Shown here: piece after piece, positions 33,243 to 41,303 of the stretch
Layout: every line of letters starts with the position of its first letter
Numbering within the stretch: the first letter of the stretch is position 1
From: Myxococcaceae bacterium
GTDB lineage: Bacteria; Myxococcota; Myxococcia; Myxococcales; Myxococcaceae
Length of the DNA stretch: 48,003 bases
Direction: 5' to 3'
Assembly: GCA_016926755.1 (NCBI GenBank)
Contig: JAFGNZ010000016.1
Span: forward strand, 1-48,003
The notes under the pieces: model-generated
Told to the model about the DNA's origin: nothing
Seen by the model: only the letters and a program-made list of their open reading frames with translations
Databases searched by the model: none
Made by a program: the position numbers and the translations under genes

Positions 33243-36200
33243 ATGGCTACCGAGGAGCTCATTGATCCGGAGGTCCGCCAGCGCGTCACGTCGCTGCTCT
33301 ACGGGCTGCTGCCGGAGCTGTACCGGGTGTGGGACGAGCCGCCCCGTGGGCGGGGAAACTTGAGGGACTTCCTGCACATCCTCGCCGCGCCGCTGGCACA
33401 GGTGCGCCAGAGCGTGGAGGCGCTGCAGGCGGATCTCTTCATTGACAGCTGCAGCGACGACATGCTGCCCGCGCTCGCGGAGATGGTCGGCACCGTGCTC
33501 GTCTTCCCGGACGCCGTCTCCAACCGCCGGGACTTGCGCGCCACCGCCGCGTGGCGGCGACGCAAGGGCTCGGTCCAGACGCTGGAGTCGATCGCGGGAG
33601 AGCTGCTCGATCAGCTCGTCATCACCCAGGAAGGGTGGAAGCGGCTGCTCGTCACGCAGGACATCCGCCTGGCACGCCCGGAGCGCACCGTGGCGGACAT
33701 GAGGGATCCCCTTCTGGCCGAGCAGGCCTCCGGGCCGCGAGAGGCGCTCTTGCGCGCCGCGGACGTGCGGGAGATCTCCGCGCGGACCGGCCGTTACCAC
33801 CCGCTGCACATCACCCACTGGACGCACCCCACCCAGCTCTTTCCAGTCCGGCGAGGAGATGCGCGCCGGCTCGAGGGAGAGGCCCCTCGCTACGCCTTCC
33901 ACCCCCTGGGAAGGTCCGTGCCGCTGCGGGTGGACCGGCGCGATGGAGAGGGGCGATCGGATCGCGTGCCGCCCGTCTCCTTTGATGAGCGGCCCGAGCG
34001 CTTCTTCGGGGGAGAGGGTGGCTTCACGGTTCGTATCTGTGGGCTGCCCGCGGCCATGGCAACGGAGGAGCTCCCGTTGCGGAATGGCTCGGCGCGCGCG
34101 GCCGATGTGGCGCTCGTGGAGGGGGGCTGCACCCTCAGCGTGCTGGGGCGGGAGGTCCGGGGGTTGACTCGGCCGGTGCGGCTGGAAGCCTTCTCCGTGC
34201 CCCTCGTGCAGCAGGCCTCCGGCACGTGGCGTCCCGTGCTGTCCGCCGCCTCGCCGCGTGGAGGGGTGATCCTCGCCGCGGAGTCCGCGCAGGGGCTCGA
34301 CGTGCCCGCGCCCGGGCCGAGCCCTGTGGACGCGCCCGCCACCGTGCCCATGCTGCGCCTGTCTCCAGAGGGAGGAGTGCAGGAGGCCTGGTTCCCCGGG
34401 GCGACGGTGGAGCTGGCGGGAGGGGGCCCACAGGCGAGGTGCTCGAGCCTGGATGGGGAGCTGGCGGTGGAAGGTTTCCTGCGCGGCTCGCTCGTGGTGC
34501 GAGTGCCTGGGCTCTGGCTCTCCGGCGAGAGGTGGCTGCATGTGGCGGCGGATGGCAGCGTCTACGAGGCCGGGACGGAGGCGGCTCCCGTGGGGGTGGC
34601 ACGTCAGGAGGAGGCCTTCGTCTTCTCCGGCGAGCCGCTCGCGGTGGGGCCAGGCGCGGCATGGCCTCCGCTGGATCCCAGCGCGGCCGACACGCCCCTC
34701 ACGTTGCTGCCTCCCTCGCCCACGCAGGGGCCGGTGCTGATGCACGCCGCCCTGCCGCTGCGGAAGACACTGGAGCCTCTCGAGCCCTGGACGCGGCTGG
34801 CGCTGGCGTTCGCCGCCGTGGACGAGAGCAGCGTCCTGCCGCGGTACATCCCCCTGTTGCGCCTGGAGTGGGAAGGCGACTTCTCGAACATGCGCTGGTC
34901 GGCGGTAGGGGATGACGGGCAGCCGGCCAGCGCGCTCGAGCGCTTCAAGGAGGTGGCGGCGCTGGCGCGCGCGCTCGGCGGCAGGATGTCGCTCGCGATC
35001 CGGCTGGAGGGAGGCGTCGCCGACCTCATCCTCCCTCCCTGCGAAGTCGCGTGGACGCCCGCGGAGGGAGAGCCGTTGCTGCTCTACCTGCCAGAGCTCT
35101 CCACGACAGAGCCCATCCAACAGGAGCAGTGGCCCGCCGATGCGCTGGTGGCCAGCCCGGTGGTGTCGCTCCACGCGGATGGCTCGTCCCGGTGGCTGAT
35201 GTCGAAGCAGGTGGCCCGCTATGCGCTGGGACGCGTCGCGCCCCTGGCCGCGGGTGCCGTTCCGAGGCGGCGTCGGCTGCGGGGCAGGAGCCTGGCCTCT
35301 CCCGTGGAGGAGCCTCGCGAGGGCTGGCTGGATGTGGATCCCGAGCGTGGGCTCTTCGCGCTGGCTCCCTCCGAGCCTCCTCAGGCGTACCCGGAGCGCT
35401 CGGGGCCGCTGGGAGGGTTGCCAGCCTTCAGCCGCACCCACGTCACGGTGGACTATCAGGAGGGGTACTCGGGCCACGTCGGCGCGAGGCCCTCGCCGCG
35501 TGAGCCGCTGTTGCGCGAGCGCCTGCCCACGCCCACGCGACGGGTCGTCCGCAACGGCACCTTCCGGGCCGGAAGCGACGATGTGCCGGTGTACGCCTCC
35601 CTGGCTGCAGCGCTGAGCGCCATCGAAGAGAGCCCCCAGCCCGACGGACGAGAGGTGGTTCAGCTCGAGGACAGCGCCACGTACATCGAGGGGTTGACGT
35701 GGCCCTCGGGCCAGAACCTCCCGGGGGAGGGCAAGCAGCTCGAGCTGACGCTGCAGGCGGCGGAGGCCGAGCGCCCGGTGCTGGAGTTCTTCGAGTGGCT
35801 GCCGCCGGCGGGGGGGACTCGCTATGCGCGCATCACGCTGAGAGGGCTGTATCTGGCGGGGAGCGCGGTGACGTTCCCCGCGGACGTCGTGTCCCTCCAG
35901 TTGTGCACCGTCGCGGGGGCGGATCAACCGCTGACGTTCAGTGGGGGCGCGGTGTCCGCCGAGGTGGAGCTCACCCGCTGTGTCACCGCCGGGCTCGTGC
36001 TGGAGGGGCAGGGGACGCTGCGGGTGGAGGACAGCGTGGTGGATGCGGGCAGCCAGCAGGCGCTGCTCGTGCCCGAAGGCGTGTGCGCGCTGAACCGGGT
36101 GACGGTGCTCGGGGCCACGCACGTGAAGGTGCTGGAGGCGTCGGAGTCCCTCTTCGCGGTGCCGGCAGAGGGCGCGAGCCCGTTCCAGGTGAAGGATCGG

Positions 36201-36497
36201 TTCCACGGGTACGTGCGCTACAGCTGCGTGCCGGAGGGAGCGCTCTCCTCCCTGCCGCGGCCCCACAGGGTGGTGGAGGACACGCGGGTGCGGTTCGTCT
36301 CGAGGGACCGCGACGACCCGGCGCACGCGCGGCTGGCGGTGGACGCGAACGTCTCGGTGGTGCGAGGGGCGCAGGACGGCTCGGAGATGGGGGCCTTCCA
36401 CCATGTCCGGCTGGCGCAGCGGTACCAGGCATTGGAGCTGAGGCTGGCGGAATACACGCCCGCGGGACTGTCGAGCGGTGTCCTGCGGCTGGATTGA
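33243..36497 (+). CDS. gpI-like baseplate protein with large beta-helical C-terminal region
   Basis: This is a 1,084-residue protein. The first 150 residues match phage tail protein I: SLLYGLLPELYRVWDE, LRDFLHILAAPLAQVRQSVEALQADLF and LPALAEMVGT. The large remainder is beta-rich. Residues about 840-1,010 show regular short strands (ITLRGLYLAGSAVTF, LQLCTVAGA, LRVEDSVVDAG, LNRVTVLGA) that form a right-handed parallel beta-helix. Such an extension could point outward from the baseplate as a fibre base or contact surface. GGAG lies just before the ATG. It is far longer than phage gpI (about 180-200 residues), so it is a domain fusion. Confidence 0.82.
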   Translation: MATEELIDPEVRQRVTSLLYGLLPELYRVWDEPPRGRGNLRDFLHILAAPLAQVRQSVEALQADLFIDSCSDDMLPALAEMVGTVLVFPDAVSNRRDLRATAAWRRRKGSVQTLESIAGELLDQLVITQEGWKRLLVTQDIRLARPERTVADMRDPLLAEQASGPREALLRAADVREISARTGRYHPLHITHWTHPTQLFPVRRGDARRLEGEAPRYAFHPLGRSVPLRVDRRDGEGRSDRVPPVSFDERPERFFGGEGGFTVRICGLPAAMATEELPLRNGSARAADVALVEGGCTLSVLGREVRGLTRPVRLEAFSVPLVQQASGTWRPVLSAASPRGGVILAAESAQGLDVPAPGPSPVDAPATVPMLRLSPEGGVQEAWFPGATVELAGGGPQARCSSLDGELAVEGFLRGSLVVRVPGLWLSGERWLHVAADGSVYEAGTEAAPVGVARQEEAFVFSGEPLAVGPGAAWPPLDPSAADTPLTLLPPSPTQGPVLMHAALPLRKTLEPLEPWTRLALAFAAVDESSVLPRYIPLLRLEWEGDFSNMRWSAVGDDGQPASALERFKEVAALARALGGRMSLAIRLEGGVADLILPPCEVAWTPAEGEPLLLYLPELSTTEPIQQEQWPADALVASPVVSLHADGSSRWLMSKQVARYALGRVAPLAAGAVPRRRRLRGRSLASPVEEPREGWLDVDPERGLFALAPSEPPQAYPERSGPLGGLPAFSRTHVTVDYQEGYSGHVGARPSPREPLLRERLPTPTRRVVRNGTFRAGSDDVPVYASLAAALSAIEESPQPDGREVVQLEDSATYIEGLTWPSGQNLPGEGKQLELTLQAAEAERPVLEFFEWLPPAGGTRYARITLRGLYLAGSAVTFPADVVSLQLCTVAGADQPLTFSGGAVSAEVELTRCVTAGLVLEGQGTLRVEDSVVDAGSQQALLVPEGVCALNRVTVLGATHVKVLEASESLFAVPAEGASPFQVKDRFHGYVRYSCVPEGALSSLPRPHRVVEDTRVRFVSRDRDDPAHARLAVDANVSVVRGAQDGSEMGAFHHVRLAQRYQALELRLAEYTPAGLSSGVLRLD

Positions 36498-36512
36498 GAA
36501 GGGCGGCACGTC

Positions 36513-39500
36513 ATGTACGGAGACTTTTCCAGAGGACACCGGCCGGACCGCAGGCGCGGCCGGGCCTACCAGCGGGTGCTGCTGCAGCAGGGGCGGACGC
36601 TGCTGGACAGCGACTTCAACGCGCTGGCGGACGCGGGCGAGCAGCGGCTGCGCGAGCTGGCGATGGATCTCGGGCTGGACGCGGGGAGCCTGGACAGCGG
36701 CTTCCTCATCACGGCGGGGCCGCTGCTGGCGCGCTTCGACTCGCTGGAGCACGTGGAGCCCTCGGCGGCCCCGTTCTCCACCCGACTGGATCACCGGCAC
36801 AAGCTGGGGGGACGGCTGCCGGCCCTCGTGCTGGACGCCACGCAGGGGCCGGGCTCGGTGCGCATCACCCCGCGCCGCTCGCTGGCCGGGTTGAGGGCGG
36901 TGCGCATCTGGGCGCAGACCTCGAGCGCGCTCCGCGTGAGGGTGGGAGGCATCTCACGGCCCCTGGCGGAGCAGGCGGATCCGACGCGGTACAGGCCCTA
37001 TGAGGTGCTCCTGCCGGACGCGCCCACGGAGGAGCTCGTCCTCGAGTTCCTGGACAGCGGCCTGGGCCGGCAGGCGCGAGTGGCGCTGGTGGAGGGCGTG
37101 CTCCCCGAGACGGAGGTGGCGCCCTTCTGGTTGAGCCGTGGGCGCTACCGCCTCGGGGGCCTCTCCGTGGAGCTGGCGCAGGACGGCGCCTGGCCGGAGG
37201 TCTTCTTCCCGAAGGAGAAGGGGTTCGAGCCCACCGTGCCGGCGCCTGGAAGGTACGTGGCGTATCTGGAGGCCTGGGAGCGGCACATCACCGCCGTGGA
37301 GGATCCGGGGCTGCGTGAGCCCGCGCTCGGAGGAGCGCAGGACACGTGTACCCGCGTGGAGGCGGTGGGGCAGGTGAAGCTGGCGCGGCTGGTCGGGGAA
37401 GCGGGGGTGTTGCCCACGCCTGGAGCGCTGCGCGAGGCCTTCAGGGCCGCGGGCTCCTCGGGCTCCCGGCTCACGCTGGAGGGCACGTCCTACTCCGGCA
37501 TGGAGGGGAGGCTCTATCGCTTCGAGGTGCATGAGGGCGGCGCACCGGGCGAGGCAGTGCTCAAGTGGTCTCGCAACAACGGCGCGGAGCTCCATCCGGT
37601 GCTCGGTGTGTCCAGCGCCCTGGACACGGTGTTGCTCCCCGCGGACGCGGACGTGCGCAATGGCGACCTCATCGAGGTGCTGAGCGAGACGGTGGAGCTC
37701 GGGGATGAGGGGGAGGGGCAGCTCTCTGGCGCCCCGGTGGTGTTCACCCCCGCGCAGTGGGCGGTGGGGGCCCTCTTCCATGTGCGGGAGGCGGCCAACC
37801 CCGAGGCCGGGCGGCGGTTCGAGCTGAGGGATGTGGACACGGGGGTGCTCACGCAGCTCGACGCGACCCTGGCGAAGCAGCCGGGGCTGAAGGTTCGCCG
37901 CTGGCACGGCCTGCTGGAGCCTGGGACCCAGGCGACGCGCGACGTGGAGGCGGGCATCCGGGTGCGCCTGGAGGGTGGGCCGTTTCGTGCGGGGGAGTTC
38001 TGGCAATACGAGGCGAGGCGGGGCATGCCGTTCTCGCAAGCGGAGTGGACGGCCTCCGCGCACGGCCCGGAGCGCATGTTCGCGCCGCTCGCGGTGGTGC
38101 AGCTCCAGGGAGCGGCGGCGTCGGTGGAGGTGCTGCAGTGGGTGGACAGCCCCGTCTCGCTGGAGCGCATCTCCGCGGACCAGGTGCTCTTCGAGGGCTC
38201 GGCCGTGGGCTCGGCCGCGGCCACGGCGCAGGCGGCGCTGGAGGAGCTGTACGCGCTGGCGCGCCATGACTGCCTCGCGTACCTGGAGCCTGGCATCGAG
38301 GGAGAGGACGATGGCGCGCGGCTGAATGAGGTGATCCAGACGCGGCTCATTCCAGGCGGCGTCGTGTGCCTGGGGCGTGGCGTCTACACGCTGCGGACGA
38401 CGGTGGACATCCTCGGCAAGGCGGTGGAGCTGCGGGCCGCCGAGGGGACGGTGCTGGTGGCGGATGTGCCAGGAGGCCCGGCGCTGCGCGTGCGGACGCA
38501 AGGGCGGCTGACGCTCACAGGGCTCACGGTGATGGCGGGGAGCTCGTGCGGGCCCGAGCTGATCAGCGCGGACGAGGATGCCCTGGCGCTGGTCCTCCAC
38601 GGGTGTGGCCTGGCGCATGGGCGAGGCGACGCTGGCGGCATCGCGGTGCACGCCTCGTTCGCTGACCCGCTCCTCCCGCCGCGCGAGCGAGGAGAGGAGC
38701 TGAGCTGGGACGGGTTCGGCCCGATCGGCCCCACCCTCGAGCTGCGCGACAGCGTCGTGGCGGCGGGCTGGGGCGTGGTGGCGGGGGAGCTCGAGGGGCT
38801 GAGCGTGCGCGGCTCGACGCTGGTGTGCTCGAAGGGAGGCGTGGCGGCGCGGGACGTGCGGCTGTTGGAGGTGGCGGACAGCGCGCTGGACACCGGGCTG
38901 GATGCCAATCGGCTGGAGCTGATCAACTCGACTCCCGCCTTGGGGATGGAGCAGGCGCTGGAGCAGGTGGTGGCCTCGCAGCAGGTGCTGCCCCACGCGA
39001 CGGGCGTGGCGCTGCGCGCGGCGAGGGTGGGCCGGGGCACGGTGGACGGCGCGCTCATGGCCGCGAGCATGGGGCTCTGGCTGGGAGCGGGGGCGAACCT
39101 TCGGCTCTCTCGCAACCGGTACATGGCCGGCGACACGGCGGTGCGGGTGGATGGCGCCACCGACGTGGTGCTCGAGGGCGAGGAGGTGGTGGCGGGCCTG
39201 TTGGGGGTGCACGTGCCGGTGGCGGCCACGGGGCTGTCATTGGTGGGCTGCCGCGTGCGAGCAGAGCGTGGCGTGGTGCTGGGAGGCGAGTACCTGTTGG
39301 CCCCCACGCCGGAGCAGCGCGAGGCCTTCCCGCCGCCCTCCCTGGTGAGCCTGCGAGACGTGCGTGTGGGCACCTGCACGCTGGAGGGGACGCGGGCCGC
39401 GCTGCACCTGGGGCCCCATGCCTACGATGAGGCCGAGCCACCGGCGGTGGAGCTCTGGAACGTGGAGGTGGCGAGCAACCTCCTGCGAGGACTGGCGCCT

Positions 39501-40607
39501 CTGGCGGTGGGGCTCTCGGGGGTGCTCCCCTTCCCGGGAGGCGCGTCACCCGCGGTGCGCATCACGGGGAATCAGCTCGAGGCCGCCCAGGTCGCCGTGT
39601 GGCTGACGGGCGGTGGTGTCGAGCTGTCCGGCAACCGCGTGTACACGGACGGGCCTGGGGCGCTGGACGAGGCGTGGCCCACCGGCGCGGTGCTGCTGGT
39701 GGCGACCGCGCGGGTGTGGGCCGAGGGCAACCAGCTGGAGCTGGGGAGCACGGGCTGTGGCCTCTGCGTGAGAGGGGGCTCGGACGTGCGGGTGGCGCGC
39801 AATCGCTTCCTCGGGCCGGCGGAGTCCCGCCCGCTCTGGGCCACGGACACCCACCGGCTGGAGGTGGTGGAGAACGAGCTCCGCGCTGGCCAGAGCCTGC
39901 TCGCGCGGCTGGAGGGGGTGGGCGTGAGCTCCAACCACGTGGGGGGTGCGCTCGTCATCCGGAACTCCGGCGATGGCGTCGTCGAGTCCAACCGTGTGGA
40001 GGAGACGGAGGCCTTCCCCCTCTCCATCGAGCTGGCGCGTGGGCGCTGGCAGGTCGGAGGCAACAGGGTCGCCGGAGGGTTGCGCGTGCTGCCGATGGGC
40101 GTGAGCACGCTGCTGGAGGACATCAACGGCATGGCCGCGGAGCTGCCAGGCGCGGGGGTGGGGCGGCTGGGCGGTCCGCTGCGTCCTCCCTGGCTGTCGC
40201 GCGCGCAGAACCCGGAGGCGCCGGGGGGCTGGGTGGGCGAGCTGGTGGAGCGGCTGCAGGGGGTGATCTCCGAGCTGGTGGTGTACGGCGCCTCGCTGGG
40301 GCGGGTTGTCTCGGGGCTGACGGAGGTGGAAGGGGCGGTGCAGCTCCTGGTGCAGGGCAACTGGGCCAGGGATGTCCAGGTGGGGAGCCTCCACCCCACG
40401 GACGCCGGGCTGCCAGAAGCGGCGGGGCTGCCGGTGGCGGAGCCGCACGGGCAGTCCATCGTGCAGGTGCTCGGCAATCGCGTCGACGCGCGGCTGGTGG
40501 TGAACCACTACGAGCAGTGCGTCGTCACGCACAACGTCGGTCAGCGGCTGGTCGTTGGGAGCAGCCGGGCCAACCGCATCCTTGAACCCAACCTGAGACT
40601 GGGGTGA
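36513..40607 (+). CDS. DUF6519 protein with parallel beta-helix (putative eCIS spike/adhesin)
   Basis: This 1,364-residue protein is the largest in the operon. The N-terminus MYGDFSRGHRP followed by YQRVLLQQGRTLLDSDFNAL is the DUF6519 signature. Residues about 180-470 are mixed alpha/beta, with RYVAYLEAWERHITAVEDPGL broken at a turn. From about 590 to 1,180 there are many 20-25-residue beta-helix coils, clearest around LTLTGLTVMAGSSC, VEVASNLLRGL, VRITGNQLEAAQ, VWAEGNQLELGS and LEVVENELRAGQ. The asparagine in the N-x-L/R steps is typical of pectate-lyase-like ladders. No lyase catalytic set is visible, so a binding role is more likely than catalysis. It starts 15 nt after the gpI-like gene. 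Confidence 0.8.
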   Translation: MYGDFSRGHRPDRRRGRAYQRVLLQQGRTLLDSDFNALADAGEQRLRELAMDLGLDAGSLDSGFLITAGPLLARFDSLEHVEPSAAPFSTRLDHRHKLGGRLPALVLDATQGPGSVRITPRRSLAGLRAVRIWAQTSSALRVRVGGISRPLAEQADPTRYRPYEVLLPDAPTEELVLEFLDSGLGRQARVALVEGVLPETEVAPFWLSRGRYRLGGLSVELAQDGAWPEVFFPKEKGFEPTVPAPGRYVAYLEAWERHITAVEDPGLREPALGGAQDTCTRVEAVGQVKLARLVGEAGVLPTPGALREAFRAAGSSGSRLTLEGTSYSGMEGRLYRFEVHEGGAPGEAVLKWSRNNGAELHPVLGVSSALDTVLLPADADVRNGDLIEVLSETVELGDEGEGQLSGAPVVFTPAQWAVGALFHVREAANPEAGRRFELRDVDTGVLTQLDATLAKQPGLKVRRWHGLLEPGTQATRDVEAGIRVRLEGGPFRAGEFWQYEARRGMPFSQAEWTASAHGPERMFAPLAVVQLQGAAASVEVLQWVDSPVSLERISADQVLFEGSAVGSAAATAQAALEELYALARHDCLAYLEPGIEGEDDGARLNEVIQTRLIPGGVVCLGRGVYTLRTTVDILGKAVELRAAEGTVLVADVPGGPALRVRTQGRLTLTGLTVMAGSSCGPELISADEDALALVLHGCGLAHGRGDAGGIAVHASFADPLLPPRERGEELSWDGFGPIGPTLELRDSVVAAGWGVVAGELEGLSVRGSTLVCSKGGVAARDVRLLEVADSALDTGLDANRLELINSTPALGMEQALEQVVASQQVLPHATGVALRAARVGRGTVDGALMAASMGLWLGAGANLRLSRNRYMAGDTAVRVDGATDVVLEGEEVVAGLLGVHVPVAATGLSLVGCRVRAERGVVLGGEYLLAPTPEQREAFPPPSLVSLRDVRVGTCTLEGTRAALHLGPHAYDEAEPPAVELWNVEVASNLLRGLAPLAVGLSGVLPFPGGASPAVRITGNQLEAAQVAVWLTGGGVELSGNRVYTDGPGALDEAWPTGAVLLVATARVWAEGNQLELGSTGCGLCVRGGSDVRVARNRFLGPAESRPLWATDTHRLEVVENELRAGQSLLARLEGVGVSSNHVGGALVIRNSGDGVVESNRVEETEAFPLSIELARGRWQVGGNRVAGGLRVLPMGVSTLLEDINGMAAELPGAGVGRLGGPLRPPWLSRAQNPEAPGGWVGELVERLQGVISELVVYGASLGRVVSGLTEVEGAVQLLVQGNWARDVQVGSLHPTDAGLPEAAGLPVAEPHGQSIVQVLGNRVDARLVVNHYEQCVVTHNVGQRLVVGSSRANRILEPNLRLG

Positions 40608-40610
40608 CAC

Positions 40611-41219
40611 ATGAAGCCCACGTGGAGAATGCGTGCGTGGCTGTGGGGCCGCGCTTCGGCGGAGAAGGTGCCAGCAGTGCCCGCGGAGGAGGTGCCGGAG
40701 CCACCCTCGAAGGCTGAAGGCCCCAGGCTCACGGCGGAGCAGGAGCAGCAGCTGCGGGAGTCGGTGACGACGCTGGCCATGCGGCTCGAGGCGCTGGGGA
40801 GCGAGCCCCCCGCGAGCGAGGGCTCCGAGGCGGTGGCCGTGCGGGTCGTGGGACGCGAGAGAGGCCGCAAGGAGGTGCTGCCGCTGCCAGGGTTCCGCGT
40901 CCGGTTCGGGTGGAAGCGTCAGCAGGTGGAGGTGTCCACGGACGTCTCGGGCTGGGCGGTGGCGCGGCTGCCGGTAGGGATGGAGCGAGGTGCCTACCGG
41001 GTCTCGGTGCTGAACGAGGAGGGGAGGGTGCTGGCCGCGAGGAAGGGGACGGCCACGCCTGGAGAGAAACCGCCCCCGCACCACATCGAGCTGAGAGCGC
41101 GCGCGGAGCTGCAAGAGCACTTCGAGCGGGGCAGGCAATGGAGGGAGGAGGTGGCGCGCACGGTGATGCGAATCAACGAGAACGCTCGACAGTGGCTGCA
41201 ATCGTCATCGCGCTCGTAG
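40611..41219 (+). CDS. Last protein of the eCIS operon (unknown, carboxypeptidase-regulatory-like fold)
   Basis: This is a 202-residue protein. The N-terminal 60 residues are charged and probably disordered. The middle (about 80-145) has a seven-strand pattern with DVSGWAVARLPVG and GAYRVSVLNEEGRVLA, which resembles carboxypeptidase-regulatory or other Ig-like domains. The C-terminus (about 160-202) is one long amphipathic helix. It begins 3 nt after the DUF6519 stop, so it belongs to the operon. It may decorate the particle or the beta-helix; no direct evidence is present. Confidence 0.65.
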   Translation: MKPTWRMRAWLWGRASAEKVPAVPAEEVPEPPSKAEGPRLTAEQEQQLRESVTTLAMRLEALGSEPPASEGSEAVAVRVVGRERGRKEVLPLPGFRVRFGWKRQQVEVSTDVSGWAVARLPVGMERGAYRVSVLNEEGRVLAARKGTATPGEKPPPHHIELRARAELQEHFERGRQWREEVARTVMRINENARQWLQSSSRS

Positions 41220-41233
41220 GGGCGCGGCCGGGG

Positions 41234-41256
41234 CAGGCGCATTGGGTGCGTGCCTG
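41234..41256 (+). terminator. Hairpin after the eCIS operon
   Basis: CAGGC (41234-41238) pairs with GCCTG (41252-41256), and GCA (41239-41241) with TGC (41247-41249), with a 2-nt bulge. It lies 15 nt after the last operon stop. No T run follows, so read-through into the next gene is possible. Confidence 0.4.
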
Positions 41257-41303
41257 GAAAGAGTGTCAGAACCCGTCGTTACCTTGAATGTCTTGAGGCC
41301 TCC

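Larger units (their letters stand above)
13383..41219. other. Extracellular contractile injection system (eCIS) gene cluster
   Basis: Twenty genes form a phage-tail-like injection system without capsid, packaging or lysis genes. The minus arm carries DUF4255 (Pvc16-like terminator), an AAA+ ATPase (Pvc15-like) and a DUF4157 protein. The plus arm (from 20150) carries sheath, tube, gp26-like, DUF6760, small unknowns, Pvc7-like, gpX-like, gpD hub, gpV spike, gp25, two gpJ, gpI-like and DUF6519 genes. DUF4157, DUF4255 and the AAA+ gene together are the recognised signature of eCIS loci (Afp, PVC, MAC relatives). Unlike Afp and PVC there is only one sheath gene and one tube gene, no separate PAAR gene and no recognisable tape measure. 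Type VI genes (TssB/C, TssJKLM, ClpV) are absent. Confidence 0.93.

Noticed and set aside
31449-36800. Minus-strand open frame of 1,783 codons across three eCIS genes
   Set aside because: It is rich in Arg, His, Pro and Gln with no domain pattern and lies opposite well-recognised baseplate genes. Strong third-position GC leaves few stops on the opposite strand.
13383-41219. Prophage or type VI secretion system
   Set aside because: There are no capsid, terminase, portal, integrase or lysis genes, and no TssB/C, TssJKLM or ClpV genes. DUF4157, DUF4255 and the AAA+ ATPase point to an eCIS.
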